NCBI GenBank assembly: GCA_036396275.1
Contig: DASWLD010000076.1
Coordinates: 1-10,742, forward strand
DNA length: 10,742 nucleotides
Direction: 5' to 3'
Source: JACQFZ01 sp036396275
GTDB taxonomy: Bacteria; Pseudomonadota; Gammaproteobacteria; Acidiferrobacterales; Sulfurifustaceae
Both the position numbers and the translations under genes were made by a program. The notes beneath the pieces are model-generated. The model saw only the letters and a program-made list of their open reading frames with translations, searched no databases and had not been told where the DNA came from. Each line of letters opens with the position of its first letter. Positions within the stretch are counted from its first letter, which is position 1. Below are positions 1 to 6,315 of the stretch, in pieces.

Positions 1-1479
1 ATCCACCAGTCGTCCTGCAATAAGGATTACTCCTGCATTCAGGGCGACTGTCCGTCGTTCCTCACGGTGGTACCGCTCGGCGAACCGAAGAAGAAAACGC
101 GCAAACGCCATACCGTCGAGGCCGAACTACCCGAGCCCACGCGGCGCGTCGGGAACACCTGCAACCTTTACATGACCGGCATCGGCGGCACCGGGGTGGT
201 GACGGTGAACCAGGTCGTCGCGACCGCGGCGCTTCTGGAGGGGAAATACGCGCGTGGGCTCGATCAGACCGGCCTCAGCCAAAAAGGCGGGCCGGTGTTG
301 TCGCATCTCAAGATTTCCGACGGCCCGCACGAGGTGTCGAACAAGATCGCGGCCGGTGAAGCCGATTGCTATCTCGGCTTCGATATCCTGGTCGCGGCGC
401 AGGCGCAGAACCTCGAACGCGCGCACCCGAAGCGCACCGTCGCGGTGATCTCGACGAGCAAGGTGCCGACCGGAAAGATGGTTGCGTCGCCGGACGCACG
501 CTTCCCGGATGCGGACGCGCTGTACGCCGCCATCGACGGCGTGACGCGCAAAGACGCGAACGTGTACCTCGATACGCTGGGACTCGCCGAAGGTCTGTTC
601 AACGACCACATGGCGGCGAACATGATCGTGCTCGGCGCGGCGTATCAAACCGGTGCCATCCCGATCGGCGCCTCCGCGATCGAGCAGGCGATCCGGTTGA
701 ACGGTGTTGCCGTCGAGATGAACTTAAACGCGTTTCGCACCGGCCGGCAGTATGTCGTCGATCCGGCCTCGGTAAAGGCCGCGAGCGCGACTCGGGCGAG
801 CGCGGCACCGGCGCGCGCGAACCTCGGTGACAATGCCAAGACACTTATCGGTTCAACGGCCGCCACCGGCGAGCTACGCCGGTTGCTGGAGATTCGCGTA
901 CCCGAGTTGATCGCGTATCAGAGCGCGCGCTACGCGCGCGCATACGTCGACTACGTAAAGCACGTGCTGGAAACCGAGAACCGCGCCGTGCCGGGCGCGA
1001 CGCGCCTGAGCGAAACGGTCGCCCGCTATCTGTTCAAGCTCATGGCCTACAAAGACGAATACGAAGTCGCGCGCCTGCACGTGAAGAAACATTTGCACGG
1101 CCAGCTTGCCGAGGAATATCCGGACGGCGTGCGCCTGTACTACCACCTGCAGCCGACGTTCCTGCGCGCGCTCGGCGGAAAGGCGAAATTGAGACTCGGC
1201 GAGTGGTTCGGCGTTTTCTTTCGCCTGCTCGCGGTCGCGCGGCGATTGCGCGGCACGCCGCTCGATCCGTTCGGATACGCCGAAGTACGCCGCGTCGAGC
1301 GCGCCATGATCGCGGAGTACCGCACGCTTATCGACCGCAGCCTCGCGAACCTCGGGCCGCAAAACCACGAGCGCGCGGTACGCCTCGCGAGCCTTCCCGA
1401 CCTAATTCGCGGCTACGAAACGGTAAAGCTCAAAAGCATTCAACGCTTTCGCGACGAAGCCAGGGCGCTCGCGTTCTAA
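1..1479 (+). CDS. Indolepyruvate:ferredoxin oxidoreductase, fused type, C-terminal part (5' truncated by window)
   Basis: This family oxidatively decarboxylates indolepyruvate and other aryl-pyruvates to acyl-CoA, passing electrons to ferredoxin; it acts in the cytoplasm in aromatic amino acid degradation. The reading frame is open from base 1, so the true start lies upstream; the GTG at 67 is internal. Visible residues 6-17 carry a Cys cluster (CNKDYSCIQGDC) typical of the 4Fe-4S site of the alpha-type half. Residues about 53-245 form the gamma-subunit-like domain with GIGGTGVVT (about 60-68) and the GLSQKGG stretch. From about residue 275 to the end is the C-terminal domain seen in the long fused proteobacterial enzymes (DUF6537-like). 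The family is about 1150-1190 residues long, so roughly 40% is visible. I see no frameshift. Preferred substrate cannot be told from this part. Confidence 0.93.
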   Translation: MHQSSCNKDYSCIQGDCPSFLTVVPLGEPKKKTRKRHTVEAELPEPTRRVGNTCNLYMTGIGGTGVVTVNQVVATAALLEGKYARGLDQTGLSQKGGPVLSHLKISDGPHEVSNKIAAGEADCYLGFDILVAAQAQNLERAHPKRTVAVISTSKVPTGKMVASPDARFPDADALYAAIDGVTRKDANVYLDTLGLAEGLFNDHMAANMIVLGAAYQTGAIPIGASAIEQAIRLNGVAVEMNLNAFRTGRQYVVDPASVKAASATRASAAPARANLGDNAKTLIGSTAATGELRRLLEIRVPELIAYQSARYARAYVDYVKHVLETENRAVPGATRLSETVARYLFKLMAYKDEYEVARLHVKKHLHGQLAEEYPDGVRLYYHLQPTFLRALGGKAKLRLGEWFGVFFRLLAVARRLRGTPLDPFGYAEVRRVERAMIAEYRTLIDRSLANLGPQNHERAVRLASLPDLIRGYETVKLKSIQRFRDEARALAF

Positions 1480-1480
1480 G

Positions 1481-1529
1481 GCGGCCGGCTCCGTGCGGCA
1501 CGCCGGCCGCTGGCAAAGACCTTCTTGTT
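1481..1529 (+). terminator. Possible intrinsic terminator after the oxidoreductase gene
   Basis: A perfect 9-base inverted repeat, GCGGCCGGC (1481-1489) and GCCGGCCGC (1502-1510), begins one base after the stop codon. Its 12-base loop can itself pair GTG with CAC. The T-rich stretch CTTCTTGTTT follows only after about 10 bases, so the stem is strong but the U-tract is distant and impure. It may instead be a 3'-end-stabilising hairpin. The rest of the 131-base gap up to the next gene shows no clear promoter. Confidence 0.45.
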
Positions 1530-1599
1530 TTCGCGCTTCGGCATGGTCACCGACCGTTTCGGCGTGTCGTGGATGGTTATCGTCCCTCAGTGATTGAAT

Positions 1600-1605
1600 A
1601 GGAGG
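1600..1605 (+). promoter_or_regulatory. Strong Shine-Dalgarno site for the VOC gene
   Basis: AGGAGG is a full match to the anti-Shine-Dalgarno core, five bases before the ATG at 1611. It fixes the start of the VOC gene and suggests efficient translation. Confidence 0.8.
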
Positions 1606-1610
1606 TTGTC

Positions 1611-1979
1611 ATGGGTAGACCCGTAGTACATTGGGAATTGATGTCGAAAGATCCGGCAAAGGTCTCGGACTTCTACGCAAAAATTTTCGATTGGAAGGTC
1701 CAGCACATGCCGCAGATGAATTACCGCATCGTCGACACCGGCGGCGAAGGCGGCATCAACGGCGGCATCCTGAAGCCGCAACGCGAGGGTCCGTGGCCCG
1801 GTAACATGGTGCTATACATCCTCGTCGATGACCTCGCGGCTTATCGCAAGAAGATCGTCGCCGCGGGCGGAGAAATCCATGTCGAAGAGCAAGAAGTTCC
1901 GGGCATGGGTTGGCTTTGCCTCTTCACCGATCCCGAGGGACGTATGATGGGGTTGTGGAAGGCGGTTCGGAAGCAGTAG
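1611..1979 (+). CDS. VOC family (glyoxalase/bleomycin-resistance fold) protein
   Basis: This is a 122-residue single-domain member of the vicinal oxygen chelate superfamily, made of two beta-alpha-beta-beta-beta modules. The first module runs from VVHWEL (about 5-10) through the helix KVSDFYAKIFDW to the glycine-rich GGEGGINGGI. The second runs from MVLYILVDDL through the helix AYRKKIVAAGG to the final strands, including LFTDPEGRMMGLW. His7 sits at the usual first metal-ligand position. The last ligand position in GRMMGLW carries no Glu, so metal binding and catalysis are uncertain. The length is normal for small stand-alone VOC proteins. The start follows a perfect AGGAGG. The YceI gene starts 34 bases after the stop with its own ribosome site, so the two may be co-transcribed. 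The substrate is unknown; similar proteins are often annotated as glyoxalase-like or putative dioxygenases. Confidence 0.88.
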   Translation: MGRPVVHWELMSKDPAKVSDFYAKIFDWKVQHMPQMNYRIVDTGGEGGINGGILKPQREGPWPGNMVLYILVDDLAAYRKKIVAAGGEIHVEEQEVPGMGWLCLFTDPEGRMMGLWKAVRKQ

Positions 1980-2013
1980 CGGCAACGACGCAACAGACCG
2001 AGAGAAGGCTTCA

Positions 2014-2700
2014 ATGAAGTCACAAATCCTCGTTTCGATTTTTTGCGCGCTGGCGGCGTCCACGTCGCCGGCCGAGGGCACCAAGTCAACGGCCCCGGCG
2101 CCGCCGGCCTCAACGGCCCCGGTTCCGGCCGGCGACTATGCGCTCGACAAAGCGCACGCGAGCCTCATTTTCCGCGTGAGCCATTTGGGATTTTCAAACT
2201 ACACCGCGCGCTTCAAGCGCTTCGACGCCGCGCTGCGATTCGATCCCGCGAACCTCGGCGCCTCGCGCCTAACCGCGACCGTCGACGCGCGCTCCATCGA
2301 AACCGATTTTCCCGATCCGGCGAAGCTCGACTTCAACGCCGAGTTGCAAAACGAAAAGTGGCTCGATACCGCGAAGTTTCCCGATATCGTGTTCCGCTCG
2401 ACCCGGATCGAGGTCACCGGCGCGAATACGATGCGCGTGACCGGCGATTTGAACCTGCACGGCGTGACGCGCCCTGTCGTGCTCGACGCCAAGTTTAACG
2501 GCGGCTACGCCGGTCATCCGTTCGACCCGCACGCGCGCATCGGCTTTTCCGCGCATGGCCGGCTTAAGCGCTCGGACTTCGGCGTGTCGTTCGGCATACC
2601 GGCGCCGGGCTCGACGCTCGGCGTCGGCGATGACGTCAACGTCATCATCGAAGCGGAATTTTCCGGGCCGCCGTGGACTCTGCCGGCAAAGACGAAATAG
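2014..2700 (+). CDS. YceI family secreted lipocalin-like protein
   Basis: YceI proteins are periplasmic lipocalin-like beta-barrels that bind isoprenoid or other amphiphilic lipids. The 228-residue product begins with MKSQILVSIFCALAAS, a short Sec-type signal peptide with probable cleavage near residues 14-16; there is no proper lipobox around Cys11. A Pro/Ala/Thr-rich linker (about 23-39) follows. The YceI domain fills residues about 40-217, with the characteristic opening YALDKAHASLIFRVSHLG, the DARSIETDFP region, the NEKWLDTAKFPDI segment, the LNLHGVTRPV motif and the closing RSDFGVSFG segment. The ATG at 2014 is preceded by GAGAAGG (2002-2008) and gives a full signal peptide. The exact ligand cannot be inferred. 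It may share a transcript with the VOC gene; no terminator is visible in the 83-base gap before the ABC transporter. Confidence 0.93.
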   Translation: MKSQILVSIFCALAASTSPAEGTKSTAPAPPASTAPVPAGDYALDKAHASLIFRVSHLGFSNYTARFKRFDAALRFDPANLGASRLTATVDARSIETDFPDPAKLDFNAELQNEKWLDTAKFPDIVFRSTRIEVTGANTMRVTGDLNLHGVTRPVVLDAKFNGGYAGHPFDPHARIGFSAHGRLKRSDFGVSFGIPAPGSTLGVGDDVNVIIEAEFSGPPWTLPAKTK

Positions 2701-2783
2701 TTCGACGCACTCGACAAGAGAGCCGAACTAATCCGCCGCGCGGGGATACGCAACCCGCCGGTTTGACGCTAAACTGCGCGCCC

Positions 2784-3706
<923 letters not shown>

Positions 3707-3710
<4 letters not shown>

Positions 3711-4495
3711 GCGCGACCGCCGATTCGCCGCGGTTCAACCGCTACGGCGTGCTCGCCATCTACAAATTCGAGATGGCGCGGTTTCGCCGCACGTTCTGGC
3801 AGAGTTTGGTCACGCCGGTCATCACGACCTCGCTTTATTTCGTCGTGTTCGGCGCCGCCATCGGATCGCGCATGAGCCAGATCGACGGCGTGGCCTACGG
3901 CAGCTTCATCGTGCCGGGGCTGATCATGCTGTCGCTGTTCACCGAAAGCCTCAGCAACGCGTCGTTCGGCATCTATCTGCCGCGCTTCACCGGCACTATT
4001 TACGAGGTCCTGTCCGCGCCGATCTCGGCGTTCGAAATGGTGCTGGCGTACGTGGGCGCCGCGGCGACGAAATCGGTCCTTCTCGGGGCGGTCATCCTGA
4101 TCACGGCGAACTTTTTCGTGCCGGTGCACATCCTTCATCCGCTGTGGATGGTGGCGTTTCTGGTATTGATCGCGACGACATTCAGCCTTGGCGGTTTCAT
4201 CATCGGCGTCTGGGCGAAAGGCTTCGAACAACTGCAATTCATCCCGATGCTGGTGATCGCGCCGCTCACCTTCCTCGGCGGCGCGTTCTACTCGATCGAC
4301 ATGCTGCCGTCGGGCTGGCGCACCGTGAGCCTGTTCAACCCGATCGTCTATCTGATCAGCGGCTTTCGCTGGAGCTTCTACGAAACCTCCGACGTCGGCG
4401 TCGGCATAAGCCTCGCGGCCACGCTGGGCTTTTTCGCGGTCTGCCTGCTGGCGGTCTGGTGGATTTTTCGGACGGGGTATCGGCTGAAGAGTTAG
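3707..4495 (+). CDS. yadH: ABC-2 type transporter permease, YadH-like
   Basis: This is the integral inner-membrane partner of the upstream ATPase. The 262-residue product has a hydrophilic N-terminus and about six membrane segments, near residues 31-50, 66-85, 115-140, 145-167, 177-198 and 232-254. Conserved ABC-2 permease features include the QSLVTPVITTSLYFVVFG amphipathic/first helix region, FIVPGLIM, the LSAPIS loop, the LTFLGGAFYS helix and FNPIVYLISGFRW near the end. These align well with E. coli YadH (256 residues) from memory. It starts inside the last codon of the ATPase gene (4-base overlap), so the two subunits are very likely made together and assemble as a 2+2 exporter. It ends 36 bases from the convergent reductase gene, with no obvious intrinsic terminator between them. 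Confidence 0.95.
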
Positions 4496-4531
4496 CGGAC
4501 GAAATCTTACGGGACAAAGCTACGCCGAAAA

Positions 4532-5644
4532 TCAGCGACGACCGCCGACGGCGGCCGCGACACTCGGCGTCGCCGCGCCGCGCGCACGATTGACGCGGAG
4601 GTGATAGTCGACCAGCGGGACAATCTCATCCACCGGCGCGCACGGGATACCCAGCTGCTGCGCAATCTGTTGCACGAGAAGGTCGACGCGCTCGATGTCG
4701 CACGCGCCGTCCGCGAGCGCACGGGCAGCCGACGACGGATCTCGAAGGCTCTGCGCTGCTTGCGCGTACTTCTCGAACGGAACCAAGTCGCCCGGTGCGG
4801 CGCCGAGACGAATACAGAGGTTCGCGATCAACGAGTAGATCTCGCGCGACGCATCCAAGTCGGCGTGCACCGCCTCCTGAATCGAGATCATCTTGTCGCG
4901 GCGGATGCACCGGTAGTTTCCAGTGAGCAGCATCGCCCACTTCGCAAGCGGCACGAACAAGGAATCGTGAACTTTGAGCTTCACCGGCAGCTCGATCGCG
5001 CCGTCCCCGGCGTCGTAGCGAATCGCTTCGACATCGTGCTGCAGCTGCCGCAGCATCGCGGTATGCTCGTCGCCTGCGAACGGCGCGACTTTGAAGTTCG
5101 TCGCAAGCCCAACCTGCAAGACGTTCTTGCCCTCGCCCGCCGGCCGCACGGTTTGCGGATCGGGGCTCGCTAAGGTTACAAGGTCGGGATCCAACCCGGT
5201 CCAAACGGCCGGGTCGGTGAAGCATGCGGTAAGTTTGTTCGTCGCGAGTCCCGGGATTCGTTTCAGAAACGGCGGCGGCGGCATGTTCATGATCGCGAGG
5301 CACGGCACGCGCGCCGCGGCGATGCGATGCATCAGCTCACGCAGGCCGGCCGCGCCGTATTGGGTTTCCTGCATGGCAAAGACGACCAAGTCGCAGTCGG
5401 CCGGATTCGCCGCTTCCGGCGTCAACGCCGACAGGTCGGCGTCCAAGTTCTTCGAATGAATTTCGACCGTTATCTTGCGATCGCGAATCGGCAGTCGTAC
5501 CAGGGTCCCTTCCCGATTGATCAGATCGGCCGTGGACTTGGTGCAAACGAGCCGTACCGAGTGGCCCGCCAGCAGAAGTTTCGTACCGAGCAAGGATCCG
5601 TACGAAGCACCTAGAATAAGCACTTTGTACTTTCTTGTGTCCAT
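4532..5644 (-). CDS. Ketopantoate reductase-fold (PanE/ApbA family) NAD(P)-dependent protein
   Basis: The 370-residue product has a two-domain 6-phosphogluconate-dehydrogenase-like layout. The N-terminal Rossmann start is KVLILGASYGSLLG (7-20), with Gly12, Gly16 and Gly20. A second hydrophobic strand, CDLVVFAMQETQ (84-95), fits the NADP-domain pattern of PanE. The helical C-terminal domain contains Lys235 and Asn243 in KWAMLLTGN, matching the catalytic Lys and the Asn eight residues later in PanE. The Asn usually at Lys+4 is Leu239. The Ser/Glu pair near SSAARALADG and DIERVD (about 304-321) is shifted, so the catalytic Glu is uncertain. It is longer than PanE (about 300 residues), with extra sequence around 120-190 and a loose Ala/Arg-rich tail. 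The ATG start has GGGGGT a few bases upstream. A housekeeping pantothenate role is possible but not shown; a specialised 2-oxoacid or opine-type reductase is equally plausible. Confidence 0.78.
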   Translation of the reverse strand: MDTRKYKVLILGASYGSLLGTKLLLAGHSVRLVCTKSTADLINREGTLVRLPIRDRKITVEIHSKNLDADLSALTPEAANPADCDLVVFAMQETQYGAAGLRELMHRIAAARVPCLAIMNMPPPPFLKRIPGLATNKLTACFTDPAVWTGLDPDLVTLASPDPQTVRPAGEGKNVLQVGLATNFKVAPFAGDEHTAMLRQLQHDVEAIRYDAGDGAIELPVKLKVHDSLFVPLAKWAMLLTGNYRCIRRDKMISIQEAVHADLDASREIYSLIANLCIRLGAAPGDLVPFEKYAQAAQSLRDPSSAARALADGACDIERVDLLVQQIAQQLGIPCAPVDEIVPLVDYHLRVNRARGAATPSVAAAVGGRR

Positions 5645-5668
5645 CGATTACCCCCGTTGAGTAGATCG

Positions 5669-5698
5669 ACAATAGCGATCGGTTCGCGGGCGAGTCAA
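5669..5698 (-). promoter_or_regulatory. Candidate sigma70 promoter for the reductase gene
   Basis: Read on the minus strand, TTGACT (5698-5693, five of six consensus bases) is followed after 18 bases by TATTGT (5674-5669, four of six). Transcription would start about 20 bases before the ATG at 5644. This is a consensus match only. Confidence 0.4.
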
Positions 5699-5730
5699 CG
5701 AAACAGCCGCCGAATCCCAACATTTAATTT

Positions 5731-5743
5731 AATACTCAGTATT
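5731..5743. promoter_or_regulatory. Perfect AT-rich palindrome, possible operator
   Basis: AATACT, one central C, then AGTATT form a perfect 13-base palindrome inside a short AT-rich island (5721-5750) in otherwise GC-rich DNA. It lies about 33 bases upstream of the candidate -35 box of the reductase gene. The position would suit a regulator site, but no regulator gene is in the window. Confidence 0.3.
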
Positions 5744-5870
5744 GGTTTGGATACCTTCCCCGCGCGTCGTGCTCGGGCGGCAATCCGATCGCCGAAGACG
5801 ATATGCACGCGAAGCCGCGCCTCGTCGTCGACGCCGCCCGCGGGCGGGCGCGCCGTTCGTACCAACTCCA

Positions 5871-5876
5871 TATAAT
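5871..5876 (+). promoter_or_regulatory. Perfect TATAAT -10 box without a recognisable -35
   Basis: TATAAT is an exact sigma70 -10 hexamer. The bases 16-19 upstream are GC-only and do not resemble TTGACA, and there is no extended TGn. If used, transcription would start near 5882-5884 and run rightward into the structured region ending in a T-tract at 6098-6103. Confidence 0.3.
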
Positions 5877-6014
5877 AGGTGCGACTGCCCAACGGCCGGG
5901 CTTGATGAGGTCCGGCTAGCTCAGCAGCCCAGACCAAGCAGCGAGGAATAGCGTGTCGAAACTACGCGTCCAAAGTTTCGCGATTTCTCTCGACGGTTAT
6001 GGCGAAGGAATTAA

Positions 6015-6094
6015 ATGACCCCCGGCAAAGCCGGGAGCTTATTGGGTGAGCGCCTCAAAGGCGCCAGTAACACCGTGAGCCGCCTGAAGGCGGC
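6015..6094 (+). repeat. Three REP-like hairpins at 29-base spacing
   Basis: Three short GC-rich hairpins start at 6021, 6050 and 6079, exactly 29 bases apart. Their stems are CCCGGC/GCCGGG, GCGCCT/AGGCGC and GCCGCC/GGCGGC with 3-4 base loops. Stem sequences differ but pairing is kept in each. Each is preceded by ATGA or GTGA (6015-6018, 6046-6049, 6075-6078), much as REP palindromes are preceded by a conserved tetranucleotide. No RAYT transposase gene is visible in the window. Confidence 0.5.
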
Positions 6095-6103
6095 GGATTT
6101 TTT
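6079..6103 (+). terminator. Intrinsic terminator (plus strand)
   Basis: The stem GCCGCC (6079-6084), loop TGAA and GGCGGC (6089-6094) are followed by GGA and six T residues (6098-6103). This is a textbook rho-independent terminator for rightward transcription, yet no protein gene on the plus strand lies upstream within 1.5 kb. It therefore ends either an RNA gene or read-through. Confidence 0.6.
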
Positions 6104-6105
6104 CT

Positions 6106-6213
6106 CCTTCCCCCTTGATGGGGGAAGGTTGGGATGGGGGGTGAGACGTTGCGGTCCGTGCACACCGTTGACGCTGCACCCCCACCCTCGCCCTCCCCCT
6201 TCCAGGGGGAGGG
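6106..6213. repeat. 108-base two-armed palindromic element (MITE-like or dispersed palindromic repeat)
   Basis: The element is symmetric about position 6159.5. Its left end is a perfect hairpin, CCTTCCCCC (6106-6114), loop TTGAT, GGGGGAAGG (6120-6128). Its right end is a perfect hairpin, CCCTCCCCCT (6191-6200), loop TCC, AGGGGGAGGG (6204-6213). Inside these, the G-rich 6131-6144 and the C-rich 6177-6189 pair imperfectly, and CGGT/ACCG (6152-6155 with 6164-6167) pair at the centre. The whole folds as one long cruciform with mini-hairpins at both ends. From memory, similar C-rich/G-rich palindromes are scattered in intergenic regions of many proteobacterial genomes, which suggests a non-autonomous mobile repeat. 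There is no coding potential beyond chance frames. Confidence 0.65.
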
Positions 6214-6247
6214 AAATATATTTGTAGCGAGCGCCGCATAGAGCCTG

Positions 6248-6263
6248 CCCCGCGAAGGCGGGG
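6248..6263. repeat. GC-rich hairpin between the palindrome and asnB
   Basis: CCCCGC (6248-6253), loop GAAG, GCGGGG (6258-6263). There is no T-tract on either strand, so it is not a classical terminator. It resembles the other short hairpins in this intergenic cluster. Confidence 0.5.
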
Positions 6264-6280
6264 TTCAAACCTCGGAGAGT

Positions 6281-6299
6281 CCCCCGGTAGAGCCGGGGG
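6281..6299 (-). terminator. Strong hairpin just downstream of asnB, possible transcript end
   Basis: CCCCCGG (6281-6287), loop TAGAG, CCGGGGG (6293-6299): a perfect 7-pair GC stem, 16 bases past the asnB stop on the minus strand. Leftward transcripts would have no U-tract after it, so it would act as a weak terminator or a 3'-protecting hairpin. On the plus strand it is followed by TTTACCTT. Confidence 0.35.
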
Positions 6300-6315
6300 T
6301 TTACCTTAAACTGAA

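Larger units (their letters stand above)
5882..6103 (+). ncRNA. Candidate structured small RNA, about 220 nt, family not recognised
   Basis: This stretch has no convincing protein gene but is bounded by a TATAAT box (5871-5876) and an intrinsic terminator (6079-6103). Helices visible by eye: GCCC/GGGC (5887-5890 with 5898-5901); a composite stem GCTT, GGTC, GGCT (5900-5903, 5909-5912, 5914-5917) pairing with AGCC, GACC, AAGC (5926-5929, 5932-5935, 5936-5939), with GATGA bulged and an 8-base loop; CGAAACT/AGTTTCG (5957-5963 with 5974-5980, 7 pairs); then three GC hairpins at 6021-6035, 6050-6064 and 6079-6094. The first helix and the base of the second share two bases and are mutually exclusive. 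I recognise none of the common RNAs (6S, RnpB, SRP, tmRNA, known riboswitches). It may instead be intergenic palindromic repeats without their own transcript. Confidence 0.3.
5645..6315. other. Long intergenic region between reductase and asnB-type genes
   Basis: These 671 bases separate the divergently placed reductase start from the asnB stop. The left part (5645-5760) holds the reductase promoter candidate and an AT-rich palindrome. The part from 5761 to 5870 is GC-rich and shows nothing I recognise. From 5871 to 6103 lies the small RNA candidate, from 6106 to 6213 the palindromic element, and from 6248 to 6299 two more hairpins. Short open frames such as 5695-5937 (minus) and 6015-6227 (plus) have no recognisable protein features or clear ribosome sites; the second merely translates the repeats. 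Confidence 0.7.

Noticed and set aside
2673..2783. An upstream extension of the ABC ATPase starting at GTG 2673
   Set aside because: The extra 37 residues lie partly inside the YceI gene, are unlike any ABC N-terminus, and the family match begins at the ATG at 2784.
2763..2783. TTGACG at 2763 as a -35 box for the ABC transporter
   Set aside because: A -10 at the right spacing would fall inside the coding start and the bases there (around 2786-2791) do not resemble TATAAT.
5695..5937. An 80-codon open frame on the minus strand in the intergenic region
   Set aside because: It has no recognisable domain, it is rich in Arg and Ala as expected for a chance frame in GC-rich DNA, its 3' end overlaps the likely reductase promoter, and no clear ribosome site precedes it.
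5902..5962. Hammerhead-ribozyme-like pieces: TGATGAG followed later by CGAAAC
   Set aside because: The essential C before TGATGA is a T, the two core pieces are about 50 bases apart without a clean stem II, and the GAAAC is better explained by the CGAAACT/AGTTTCG helix.
6015..6227. A 70-codon plus-strand frame and matching minus-strand frames across the hairpins
   Set aside because: They simply translate the GC hairpins and the palindromic element; composition is repetitive and no ribosome site or family resemblance is visible.
6248..6290. GGGGTTCAAACCTCG as a tRNA T-arm partner for the tRNA-like stretch at 5910
   Set aside because: It is over 330 bases away, the putative T-stem contains mismatches, and the bases are better paired in the CCCCGC/GCGGGG hairpin.
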